Source: Candidatus Moraniibacteriota bacterium (lineage in GTDB: Bacteria; Patescibacteriota; Minisyncoccia; Moranbacterales; UBA2206). From it: DNA of 36,781 bases. Shown in pieces: positions 25,705 to 32,644 of the stretch. The position numbers and the translations under genes are program-made. Under the pieces are notes generated by a model. The model made no database searches. It saw only the letters and a list, made by a program, of their open reading frames with translations, and was not told the origin of the DNA. The first letter of the stretch is position 1; the number at the start of each line of letters is the position of its first letter. The stretch lies in NCBI GenBank assembly GCA_023261605.1, contig JAHFOP010000003.1:1-36781 (forward strand), written 5' to 3'.

Positions 25705-27135
25705 TTAACTGATAAATTTTTTATCCCGGAACATTTCTTCTGTTACTTGAATTATAGCATAACGGCTAGTTCGGTATTCATTCCCCAAAAGAATGAGAAA
25801 AATAATAAGTAAAAGCAAGAGCCAAAGAATCACCCAAAGTAAATTATCCATAACTTGTCCGACAGTGATGACAACGCCTCCGCCCAAATTGAACAGAGGA
25901 ATTTCTTCCAAAAGAAAGCTGTTATCAGCGGACAAAAACGCCCCCTTATAGGTAGTTTCCACCAATATTTTATATTTTCCGGCTTTGAAAGCACTAGGGA
26001 TCGAGAGAGTTTTTTTAATCGGAATTCCTTCAAAAAAACTAACGTCATCATAAGTTTCAAGAGCTATCTTCCCGTCTTCATCAATGAGAAGATAGGTTAA
26101 TTTCGCTTTAATAAATTTTTCATCAAAATTTTTCATCTTAGTTTCCAAGGACAGTGTTTTCCCAGTATAGGCGATATTGCCCCAATTTTTCACTTCAACC
26201 GAAAGATTGGGCCAGGATATCCCCGGCACCGGCAAAGAAGCCCCTGGTACAGTTGCGCCACTAGGCAAATTTTCTTTTTTCTTTTTTTCCTCTTTTTTGT
26301 TTTCACCTCCCGCCTCATCCCTGCTTATTCCAAATTTCAAGCTGGCGGTTTTGTTTCTCAATCCGTTCTCTGGATCAACGGCCGTGACCCAAAAAGTGTG
26401 GTCTCCATAGTTGAATCTTATTTCTGGTCGCCATTCCCAATATCCGTTTTCGTTAGCCTGCGTTTCAACAATCATATCCGTTTTCCCCAAAACGATAATT
26501 TCGATTTTGGCATGCGGCATATTGGTCGTCCCATAAAAAGTCGGCTGTCTTTCTTTGGTGCTAAGTTCTCCGGAAAAATCGAATAAATTTGTTTTGTGAA
26601 ATCGAGTGATAACACAAGTTGGATCAATTGGCTTGGGTGGCAATTCACAACCTAAAACAGTGCCGCTAGCTTCATCGGAAGCGGTTTGCCCCAATGAATT
26701 GAAGGCGGTGACTTTATATGAATGCGTTTCCGAAGTCAAAACCGCTTCGTCATGATATATGTTTTCCACTATTCCAGAAACTAAAGGGCTTCCGTCTCTT
26801 TCAATGTCAAAATAATCCATTTGGTCATCACTGGTCCAAGAAAGCGCCAAGTAGGGAGAATTGTTTTGGCAAAGAGGAAAAACTGAAAGAATCGGCTTAT
26901 TAGGTGGGCCCAAAATTTGCATAATTAGTGTGGTGGCGCCGGCCACCCGGCCATATTTTTTTTGCAAATCGTTTTTCAAAAATCCATTGCCCAAAGATAT
27001 TCCGACTGTAACATACAAAACAACTAACACGCCGGTTGCAATACCCAAATATTTCACTATTCGTCTAAATAGAAAAAATCGTCCTACTTTTTGCGGACTA
27101 AAAAAATGCTTGGCCATTTTTACAGTTTTTTTCAT
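25705..27135 (-). CDS. Membrane-anchored FN3 / Ig-like / CARDB-like surface protein
   Basis: Numbering from the upstream GTG at 27168: a basic N-terminus and a first membrane helix (about 37-57), a fibronectin type III domain (about 89-172, with LALSWTSDDQMDYFDIERDG), a bacterial Ig-like domain (about 205-282, PTFYGTTNMPHAKIEIIVLG to DHTFWVTAVDPENG), a charged KKEEKKKKE linker with a Pro-rich stretch, a CARDB-like beta domain (about 318-420) and a second helix (441-461) with a short basic tail. It probably displays the beta domains outside, held at both ends. The ATG at 27135 is preferred, since the GTG would overlap the predicted -10 box. It heads an operon with a 3-TM protein and a WxL-like protein. 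The ligand is unknown. Confidence 0.85.
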   Translation of the reverse strand: MKKTVKMAKHFFSPQKVGRFFLFRRIVKYLGIATGVLVVLYVTVGISLGNGFLKNDLQKKYGRVAGATTLIMQILGPPNKPILSVFPLCQNNSPYLALSWTSDDQMDYFDIERDGSPLVSGIVENIYHDEAVLTSETHSYKVTAFNSLGQTASDEASGTVLGCELPPKPIDPTCVITRFHKTNLFDFSGELSTKERQPTFYGTTNMPHAKIEIIVLGKTDMIVETQANENGYWEWRPEIRFNYGDHTFWVTAVDPENGLRNKTASLKFGISRDEAGGENKKEEKKKKENLPSGATVPGASLPVPGISWPNLSVEVKNWGNIAYTGKTLSLETKMKNFDEKFIKAKLTYLLIDEDGKIALETYDDVSFFEGIPIKKTLSIPSAFKAGKYKILVETTYKGAFLSADNSFLLEEIPLFNLGGGVVITVGQVMDNLLWVILWLLLLLIIFLILLGNEYRTSRYAIIQVTEEMFRDKKFIS

Positions 27136-27158
27136 AGCCCTAGGTCTTAAGTAGCCAT

Positions 27159-27167
27159 ATTTTACCA
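27159..27167 (-). promoter_or_regulatory. Extended -10 promoter of the FN3/Ig surface operon
   Basis: TGG-TAAAAT on the minus strand (TAAAAT at 27164-27159), inside the 13-mer TGTGGTAAAATAT also found before the ABC operon. The predicted start of transcription is about 17 nt before the ATG at 27135. Confidence 0.55.
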
Positions 27168-27213
27168 CATTTCTTCTTTTAGATAAAATTTCGCGCGAAG
27201 AATGGGCTTATAA

Positions 27214-27238
27214 GAAGTATCTTTCAAAAAGATACTTC
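27214..27238. repeat. Perfect hairpin between gyrB and the FN3/Ig operon
   Basis: An 11-bp stem GAAGTATCTTT/AAAGATACTTC with a 3-nt loop. No T run follows on either strand, so it is not a standard terminator. It could stabilise a 3' end or serve as a binding site. Confidence 0.7.
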
Positions 27239-27240
27239 AC

Positions 27241-27272
27241 AAAAAAAACTCCGAGAATTTCTCGAAGTTTTT
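27241..27272 (-). terminator. Intrinsic terminator of gyrB
   Basis: Stem CGAGA/TCTCG extended past one mismatch by AAAAACT/AGTTTTT, with a 3-nt loop. On the minus strand it ends in eight T. It lies about 20 bases past the gyrB stop. Confidence 0.8.
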
Positions 27273-27291
27273 CATTAACAATGCGAATTTT

Positions 27292-29361
27292 TTACACATC
27301 CAAGTTTTTGACACTTTTGGCGTGCGCTTGAATGAAGTGGCGTCGCGGCTCTACGTCCGAACCCATCAAAACATCAAACATCTTATCAGCCGCTTCGGCA
27401 TCCCCAATGGCAACTTGCAACATCAAACGCGTATCCGGATTCATGGTCGTTTCCCAAAGTTGTTCCGGGTTCATTTCTCCCAAACCTTTGTAGCGTTGTA
27501 GATTGATGCCGGCAATTTTTTCCTCATCTGTTGCTTCTTCAGCAGAGTCAGACTTACCCTCATCTTCTATGTCAGTTTCCATTATCACTTTTTCTTCTTT
27601 TTGAATTTTATCGTTTTTGTTATTTTTATTCTTAGCCATCGTTTCTTGAATCTCCGCTACGACTTGATTCTTTTGCTCTTCCGTGAAAACATACCTAACA
27701 TCCTTGCCTTTCTGAATCCGATAGAGTGGCGGTTGCGCGATGTAGATATTTCCATTTCGGATGAGCGGTTCAAAATAACGATAGAAAAAAGTCAGAAGCA
27801 ATGTTCGAATATGCGAACCATCCACATCGGCATCCGCCATAATAATTATTTTGTGATAACGGATCTTGTCAGCATTGAAACTGTCGCCAATGCCGGCACC
27901 AAGCGCAATGATGATCGGCTTCAAAGTATCTGATTTCACCACTTTGTCAAGTGTAGTTTTTTCCACATTCACTAATTTTCCACGCAATGGTAAGATGGCC
28001 TGAAACCTTCGATTGCGTCCTTGCTTGGCCGAGCCTCCAGCCGAGTCTCCCTCCACAATATAGAGCTCTGAGACTGAAGCATCACGCGAAGAACAGTCCG
28101 CCAATTTTCCCGGCAGTGTCATACCTTCAAGCGCGCCTTTTCGAATAACTGCGTCCTTGGCCGCCCGCGCCGCAATGCGCGCCTTGGCCGTAAGCATAAT
28201 CTTGGATATGATCGCTTTGGCATTGTTAGGATGCGCTTCTAAATATTCCGCCAACGCTTCTGAAACCACACCCGAAACAATCCCCCGCATCTCTCCATTG
28301 CCCAATTTCGCTTTTGTCTGTCCTTCGAATTGCGGGTTGCGCAATTTCACACTCACAACGGCCGTGAGTCCCTCCTGCAAATCTTCAGCCGTCAAGCTGC
28401 CATCTTTTTCTTTTAATATGTTATTCTTCTTAGCGTAAGAGTTGATAACTCGCGTGAGCGCCGCCCGGAAACCAGCTTCATGCATTCCGCCTTCCGGCGT
28501 AAAAATATTATTAGCAAAAGAGAAAACATGTTCTTTGTATCCGCCTGTATATTGCACCGCCACCTCAACCAAATTCTCTCCCACTTCTTTTTCGACATAA
28601 AACGGCATTTCGTTCTTGATTTCCTTACCGCGATTCAAAAACTTCACATAAGAAACAACTCCCCCGTCAAACAAAAAGCCATAGGCCTTTTGATCCGCCG
28701 ATGAGGCGGACCGTTTATCATAGATTTTCACACAGAGCCCCTTAGTCAGATATGATTGCTGGCGAAGATAGGCCAAAATTTTATCCCAACTGTATTCTAT
28801 CTCCGGAAAAATCTGCGGGTCGGCCTGAAAAATTATTCTGGTTCCAGTGTTCTTCGCCTTGCCAATGACGATTGGATCTTTACTTTTTGACTTGCCTCTT
28901 TCGAATTCCATGGCATATATTTTTCCATCCCGTTTGACTTCCGCCGTGACTTTAGCCGACAAAGCATTCACCACGGACACGCCCACGCCATGCAGCCCGC
29001 CGGAAATTTTATACCCGTTGCCACCAAATTTTCCTCCAGCATGGAGCACGGTCATGACTGTTTCCAGTGTAGATTTTTTGGTTTGTGGATGCTTTTCCAC
29101 CGGAATACCGCGCCCATCATCTTCAATGTCAATAATATTATCCGGTAAAAGCTTGACCGTTATATTTTTGCAGTGTCCCGCCATCGCTTCATCCACTGAA
29201 TTATTGACAACTTCCCAGATCAAATGATGCAAGCCTTCCGTGGAAGTTCCGCCAATGTACATCCCCGGACGTTTCCTGACTGGATCCAATCCTTCCAAAA
29301 CCTGAATAGACTTAGCGCCATATTCATTGTCATCTTCAATTGTTTTTTTTTCTTTAGCCAT
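27292..29361 (-). CDS. gyrB: DNA gyrase subunit B
   Basis: 689 residues. The GHKL ATPase part shows EGLDPVRKRPGMYIG (23-37), EVVNNSVDEAMAG (50-62), DIEDDGRGIPV (78-88) and SGGLHGVGVSVVNALS (120-135). The TOPRIM domain shows YIVEGDSAGGSAKQGRNRRF followed by QAILPLRGK, with the metal-binding DADVDG further on. The C-terminal QRYKGLGEMNPEQLW is present. With GyrA it supplies negative supercoils in the cytoplasm. The QAILPLRGK-type sequence favours GyrB, though ParE cannot be wholly excluded without a tree. Oddities: a charged insert of about 45 residues (KNKNNKNDKIQKEEK onward) ahead of QRYKGLGE, and a short RSASSAD loop (217-223) encoded by a palindrome. The ATG at 29361 has no Shine-Dalgarno. 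The 123-aa membrane protein gene lies 40 bases upstream, probably in the same transcript. Confidence 0.97.
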   Translation of the reverse strand: MAKEKKTIEDDNEYGAKSIQVLEGLDPVRKRPGMYIGGTSTEGLHHLIWEVVNNSVDEAMAGHCKNITVKLLPDNIIDIEDDGRGIPVEKHPQTKKSTLETVMTVLHAGGKFGGNGYKISGGLHGVGVSVVNALSAKVTAEVKRDGKIYAMEFERGKSKSKDPIVIGKAKNTGTRIIFQADPQIFPEIEYSWDKILAYLRQQSYLTKGLCVKIYDKRSASSADQKAYGFLFDGGVVSYVKFLNRGKEIKNEMPFYVEKEVGENLVEVAVQYTGGYKEHVFSFANNIFTPEGGMHEAGFRAALTRVINSYAKKNNILKEKDGSLTAEDLQEGLTAVVSVKLRNPQFEGQTKAKLGNGEMRGIVSGVVSEALAEYLEAHPNNAKAIISKIMLTAKARIAARAAKDAVIRKGALEGMTLPGKLADCSSRDASVSELYIVEGDSAGGSAKQGRNRRFQAILPLRGKLVNVEKTTLDKVVKSDTLKPIIIALGAGIGDSFNADKIRYHKIIIMADADVDGSHIRTLLLTFFYRYFEPLIRNGNIYIAQPPLYRIQKGKDVRYVFTEEQKNQVVAEIQETMAKNKNNKNDKIQKEEKVIMETDIEDEGKSDSAEEATDEEKIAGINLQRYKGLGEMNPEQLWETTMNPDTRLMLQVAIGDAEAADKMFDVLMGSDVEPRRHFIQAHAKSVKNLDV
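28694..28710. repeat. Short palindrome inside gyrB
   Basis: TCCGCC/GGCGGA arms of 6 bp with a 5-nt loop. It encodes residues 217-223. The same arms recur in the intergenic hairpin at 30865-30879. Confidence 0.7.
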
Positions 29362-29401
29362 AAAGATAAATTAGACTTTAGTCTTTTTAATGTTTTAAAA
29401 A

Positions 29402-29773
29402 TCATTCCCTACTTAAAAAATATAACTCAACCAAAAACACTCCCCCTACCACCAGCATGGCATCCCACCAGACCAACACGCGAAAGCTTTGTAAAATCAA
29501 AACTCCCACAACTATACCTGAAAGCAACACACCTTGTCGAAAACTCAGTCCCACACTGTCCGCGGCCGCTTCTTCACCTAGCAGTTTCTTGCGCAGAAAC
29601 AGGAGTAGTAAATTAAACATTCCACTGGCCGAGAAAAAAGTTGCCAAATAGAAAAGAGTAAGTCCAACCCAAGCTGAATTTTGGGGATCAATATAAACGA
29701 CAATAGCACTAAGAGCAACCAGTGAAAGCAAAGTGACGGCGCGTATTCCCCAAATATAAGCTCGGAGTGTCAT
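29402..29773 (-). CDS. Small four-helix membrane protein of unknown function
   Basis: 123 residues with four hydrophobic segments (about 7-28, 33-60, 80-96 and 100-118) and a short cytoplasmic loop RKKLLGEEAAADSVGLSFRQ. No named family is recognised; small proteins of this layout beside gyrB or other housekeeping genes are common in CPR genomes, judged from memory. It has a good promoter at 29830-29858 with a leader of about 50 nt, and gyrB follows 40 bases downstream. Confidence 0.7.
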   Translation of the reverse strand: MTLRAYIWGIRAVTLLSLVALSAIVVYIDPQNSAWVGLTLFYLATFFSASGMFNLLLLFLRKKLLGEEAAADSVGLSFRQGVLLSGIVVGVLILQSFRVLVWWDAMLVVGGVFLVELYFLSRE

Positions 29774-29829
29774 ATTCGACTTTAAATAGGCTTAAAATAT
29801 AGCCCGTTTAACGAGGCTCTACTTGAATA

Positions 29830-29858
29830 ATTATAGCTCTTTCGCCCTAAATTTGCAA
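29830..29858 (-). promoter_or_regulatory. Promoter of the 123-aa membrane protein and gyrB
   Basis: -10 TATAAT at 29835-29830 and -35 TTGCAA at 29858-29853, with 17 bp between. The stretch between this promoter and the tRNA promoter (29859-29934) shows no other recognisable element. Confidence 0.65.
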
Positions 29859-29934
29859 GAGTTAATGAGATGTTAACCTCTAAATAAAAAACCGCCAAAG
29901 AAATAGTCTCCCTTTTAAAAATATACTCCGAGGC

Positions 29935-30000
29935 TTGTCGTTTGACAATAAGCAATATTTTACATAGAATAGAGAACAGTTGCTTATTATCAAGCGACAA
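29935..30000. repeat. 21-bp inverted repeat flanking the tRNA promoter -10
   Basis: Arms 29935-29955 and 29980-30000 are complementary at 19 of 21 positions, with 24 nt between. The left arm covers the -35 box, the loop holds the -10, and the right arm covers about +3 to +24. Confidence 0.85.
29942..29970 (+). promoter_or_regulatory. Sigma70-type promoter of the tRNA cluster
   Basis: -35 TTGACA at 29942-29947 (perfect), 17-bp spacer, -10 TAGAAT at 29965-29970. The predicted start is near 29977, about 30 nt before the first tRNA. Confidence 0.8.
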
Positions 30001-30006
30001 TACTAT

Positions 30007-30080
30007 AGCGGGGTAGAGCAGTCTGGTAGCTCGGGTGGCTCATAACCACCAGGTCGTCGGTTCGAATCCGACCCCCGCAA
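30007..30080 (+). tRNA. Initiator tRNA-fMet (CAU)
   Basis: A 74-nt cloverleaf with anticodon CAU in CTCATAA. The 1-72 position is A-A, unpaired, followed by six good acceptor pairs; a 1-72 mismatch is the mark of bacterial initiators (usually C-A). The D stem has A11-U24, another initiator feature. The anticodon stem is GGTGG/CCACC, so the usual three G-C pairs at 29-31/39-41 are broken by U29-A41. A73; CCA is not encoded. It is first of three tRNAs behind one promoter. Confidence 0.92.
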
Positions 30081-30090
30081 CAAAATGAAT

Positions 30091-30164
30091 GCCAGGGTAG
30101 CTCAGTTGGTTAGAGCACAGCACTCATAACGCTGAGGTCGAGGGTTCGAATCTCTCCCCTGGTA
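30091..30164 (+). tRNA. tRNA-Met (CAU), elongator; tRNA-Ile2 possible
   Basis: A 74-nt cloverleaf with acceptor GCCAGGG/CCCTGGT (G1-U72 wobble) and anticodon loop CTCATAA. The anticodon stem CAGCA/CGCTG closes with an A-C mismatch at 31-39. The T stem GAGGG/CTCTC has one G-U. CAU may be read by elongator Met or, if modified by TilS, by Ile2; sequence alone does not settle it. A73; no encoded CCA. It begins 10 nt after the initiator tRNA. Confidence 0.9.
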
Positions 30165-30188
30165 CGGCATAATTTTGAATGATGAGTT

Positions 30189-30262
30189 GGGGGCGTAGCT
30201 CAGTTGGTTAGAGCGACTGCCTGTCACGCAGTAGGTCACCGGTTCGAGTCCGGCCGTCCCCG
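30189..30262 (+). tRNA. tRNA-Asp (GUC)
   Basis: A 74-nt cloverleaf with acceptor GGGGGCG/CGTCCCC (one G-U), anticodon stem ACTGC/GCAGT, loop CTGTCAC with anticodon GUC, and discriminator G73 as expected for Asp. CCA is not encoded. It is last in the cluster, before a terminator. Confidence 0.95.
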
Positions 30263-30289
30263 CACTAGAAAATAAATCCTGTCCAAAAT

Positions 30290-30320
30290 AAAAAGCCTTT
30301 CCGGGCTTTTTTTGTTTTTT
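30290..30320. terminator. Bidirectional terminator between the tRNAs and the HEPN-like gene
   Basis: Stem AAAAAGCC/GGCTTTTT with a 6-nt loop (30290-30311). On the plus strand it is followed by more T (ending the tRNA transcript) and on the minus strand by TTTTTATTTT (ending the 30328-30852 gene). Confidence 0.8.
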
Positions 30321-30327
30321 AGCTACA

Positions 30328-30852
30328 CTACTCCAACACCTCAAAATACCGCAAAAAGTTTTCATAATAACCGATAATTTCTTCAGCTTGTTTTTTGTCC
30401 AACTTGAAATCTTCTTCGTGGATAATCCGGTTTCGGAGGGCGTGTGCCGTGCGCAATTCTTCGATGTTGTCGATTTGCCCCGGATTGATCCCATCCAACC
30501 GTTCACTCATATTTTCTCCCGGATATTTCATGCGCGCAATCAAATCATCAATGATGTTGTCCGCTTCAATAATGGAAACTTTCCACCGCGACTCGTTGTC
30601 ACTCTGAATGCCAGTCGTAATTTTGTCCCATTTTTTGAGTAGTTTTGATTTTTTATTAATCATCTCCGGCGGAACATCCATACCAAGTTTTGTGTCTCGC
30701 ATGTCCCCGCTTACTCCACGTTGGATGAGCATAAGAATCACATCAGCCAGAAGAACCACTGAATAAATCCCCAAAATAAATTTGACCACCGCGAAAAAAG
30801 CAGAGTCATAAATCGCCCATAGCACAGTGACAATATTATTTGCAGTATCCAT
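30328..30852 (-). CDS. Membrane-anchored protein with HEPN-like C-terminal motif
   Basis: 174 residues. One membrane helix (about 20-43, FFAVVKFILGIYSVVLLADVI), a basic linker (NKKSKLLKKWDK), and a helical domain from about 85 to 174. The domain contains RTAHALRNRIIHEEDF (134-149); R140-N-R-I-I-H145 fits the R-x4-H signature of HEPN domains, many of which are RNases or toxin/defence parts. Ribonuclease activity is not implied: the motif is short and also occurs in inactive relatives. No antitoxin or nucleotidyltransferase partner is adjacent. The gene lies between gatA and the tRNA cluster, opposite to the tRNAs. Confidence 0.75.
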   Translation of the reverse strand: MDTANNIVTVLWAIYDSAFFAVVKFILGIYSVVLLADVILMLIQRGVSGDMRDTKLGMDVPPEMINKKSKLLKKWDKITTGIQSDNESRWKVSIIEADNIIDDLIARMKYPGENMSERLDGINPGQIDNIEELRTAHALRNRIIHEEDFKLDKKQAEEIIGYYENFLRYFEVLE

Positions 30853-30864
30853 AATTTAGTTTTT

Positions 30865-30894
30865 TCCGCCAAAGGCGGATCAGCCCTTGGCTGA
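30865..30894. repeat. Two adjacent mini-hairpins after gatA
   Basis: TCCGCC-aaa-GGCGGA (30865-30879) is followed directly by TCAGCC-ctt-GGCTGA (30880-30894). Both have 6-bp stems and 3-nt loops. The first shares its arms with the palindrome in gyrB (28694-28710). It lies between gatA and the start of the HEPN-like gene; no T run follows on the gatA side. Confidence 0.75.
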
Positions 30895-30899
30895 AGTTT

Positions 30900-32366
30900 T
30901 TAGCCGTTACTTTTACCTTTTTCATAAGCATCCGCCGCCCTGAGCAAATTTTCTTCATCAAACCATTCCCCCATCAATTGAAACCCCACTGGCAACTGCT
31001 TGCCTTCGACTTCAATCATCCCCGCCGGCACGCTTATGGCTGGCACGCCAGCAATGTTGGCTGTCACCGTAAAAATATCTTCCAAATACATGTCTACTGG
31101 ATTATTCATTTTTTCTCCGAACTTGAAAGCCGGAGTCGGCGTGATTGGAGTCAGAATTAAATCAACTTTTTTATAAGCTTCTTCAAAATCTTTTTTAATA
31201 AGCGTGCGAACTTTTTGCGCGCGCAAATAATAAGCTTCATAATATCCGGAAGAAAGAGCATATGTTCCCAGCATTATTCTTCTTTTTGCTTCTGTTCCTA
31301 ATTCATACTTTCTCGTATCCAAATAAGTTTCCAAAAGCGTCTTCGGCAATCCATCTGGATCCGTCACGTCAGTTTCCTTCTTATCATCTACACGCATACC
31401 ATATTTTATGCCGTCGTAACGAGCTAGGTTTGAGCTGATCTCGCAAGGATTAATAATATAGAAAACTGGCAAAGAGTATCTCGCGTGAGGCAATTCAATT
31501 TCTTGAATTTCCGCACCCAGTTTCTTGAATTTAGCTATCACATCTTCTATTGTTTTTTTCATTTGATCTCCCAAATTATCCAGATATTCTTTAACTATAC
31601 CTATTTTCATTCCTTTGATTTCTCCCGTCAGATAATCTTCATACCTCTTCCCGAAGCTTTGCGCGGTTGTTGCATCCATCCTGTCCTGACCGGAGATCTC
31701 ACTCAAAATAATAGCCGCGTCCTCAACGGTTTTCGACAAAACTCCTACCTGCTCCAAGCTGGAAGCGGCGGCCATAACACCATAACGGGAAACACGTCCG
31801 TAAGTAGGCTTCAAACCGACCGTTCCACAAAAAGCTGCTGGCTGACGAGTCGATCCGCCCGTATCAGTTCCCAGTGCCCAAACAGCCATATCTGCGGCTA
31901 CAGCCGCCGCCGATCCGCTGGAAGTTCCGCCAGGCACACGCGCCGTGTCATGTGGGTTTTTGGTCGGGCCATAGGCGCTTTTTTCGCCAGATGACCCCAT
32001 GGCAAATTCATCGCAATTGGTCTTGCCTAAAAAAATTGCGCCGGCTTGTTTCAGATTTTTCACAACAGTCGCATCATTTGGCGCGATATAATTATCCAAA
32101 ATTTTTGATCCGCCCGTCGCACGCACGCCCTCCAATAAAATCAAATCTTTTATACCCCCAGGAATTCCCTCCAGAAGTCCTATCTCTTCGCCCTTGGCAA
32201 TTTTTTCATCCACTTTCTCAGCTTGTTCCAAGGCTAATTCTTTCGTCAAAGTCAGATAAGCATTCAGACCCTTATCTTTTTTTTCAATCACAGCGAAATA
32301 TTGTTCGGTAAGTTCAACCGCCGTGATTTTTCTCGCTAATAATTTTTCATGCAGTTCTCTAATCAT
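30900..32366 (-). CDS. gatA: Aspartyl/glutamyl-tRNA(Asn/Gln) amidotransferase subunit A
   Basis: 488 residues, normal for GatA. Amidase-signature features are GIPGGIKDLI with catalytic Lys73, VPGGTSSGSAAAVAADM (144-160) and TDTGGSTRQPAAFCG with nucleophile Ser172. By spacing (24 residues before Ser172) the cis-Ser position holds Thr148, where most family members have Ser (GGSSGGS). GatA releases ammonia from glutamine or asparagine for GatB, turning misacylated Glu-tRNA(Gln) or Asp-tRNA(Asn) into the correct form. GatB is not in the window. The start overlaps the gatC stop by 4 bases, showing translational coupling. Confidence 0.97.
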   Translation of the reverse strand: MIRELHEKLLARKITAVELTEQYFAVIEKKDKGLNAYLTLTKELALEQAEKVDEKIAKGEEIGLLEGIPGGIKDLILLEGVRATGGSKILDNYIAPNDATVVKNLKQAGAIFLGKTNCDEFAMGSSGEKSAYGPTKNPHDTARVPGGTSSGSAAAVAADMAVWALGTDTGGSTRQPAAFCGTVGLKPTYGRVSRYGVMAAASSLEQVGVLSKTVEDAAIILSEISGQDRMDATTAQSFGKRYEDYLTGEIKGMKIGIVKEYLDNLGDQMKKTIEDVIAKFKKLGAEIQEIELPHARYSLPVFYIINPCEISSNLARYDGIKYGMRVDDKKETDVTDPDGLPKTLLETYLDTRKYELGTEAKRRIMLGTYALSSGYYEAYYLRAQKVRTLIKKDFEEAYKKVDLILTPITPTPAFKFGEKMNNPVDMYLEDIFTVTANIAGVPAISVPAGMIEVEGKQLPVGFQLMGEWFDEENLLRAADAYEKGKSNG

Positions 32367-32644
32367 AAAACAGATTTAACTTTATCATACCTATTCTTCT
32401 CTTCCGGAAACAACTCAACTATGCCATCTTTGTTTGCAAAATCACGTGCGACATCGTCGCGCGTCCGATTGACTAGTCCTGTAATGTGAGCTGTTGGTTC
32501 AATCCCTGCCACATCCACCTCTTTTAGCTGTTCAACGAAATCCAAAATCGACGACAAATCTTGAGAAAATTTTTCAATCTCCTCCTCATTCAAACCGACT
32601 CGTGCCAAAGCGGCAATATGTTTTACTTCATCTTTTGAAATCAT
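32363..32644 (-). CDS. gatC: Aspartyl/glutamyl-tRNA(Asn/Gln) amidotransferase subunit C
   Basis: 93 residues, typical length. The family pattern is clear: EVKHIAALARVGLNEEEIEK near the start, DLSSILDFVEQLKEVD, GIEPTAHI and a tail with TRDDVARDFANKDGIVELFP. GatC stabilises the GatA-GatB interface. It overlaps ligA upstream and gatA downstream by 4 bases each, so the three genes are one translationally coupled operon. Confidence 0.97.
   Translation of the reverse strand: MISKDEVKHIAALARVGLNEEEIEKFSQDLSSILDFVEQLKEVDVAGIEPTAHITGLVNRTRDDVARDFANKDGIVELFPEEKNRYDKVKSVL

Noticed and set aside
27214..27238. Hairpin as a second gyrB terminator
   Set aside because: No T run follows on the minus strand; the hairpin at 27241-27272 already fits.
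29782..30000. Minus-strand frame of 72 codons
   Set aside because: It spans the two divergent promoters and the inverted repeat, has no recognisable family and no ribosome binding site.
30102..30506. Minus-strand frame of 134 codons opposite the tRNAs
   Set aside because: It reads tRNA genes backwards (ending in RDSNPRPQRYECCALTN, a well-known artefact of antisense tRNA) and overlaps the real 30328-30852 gene.
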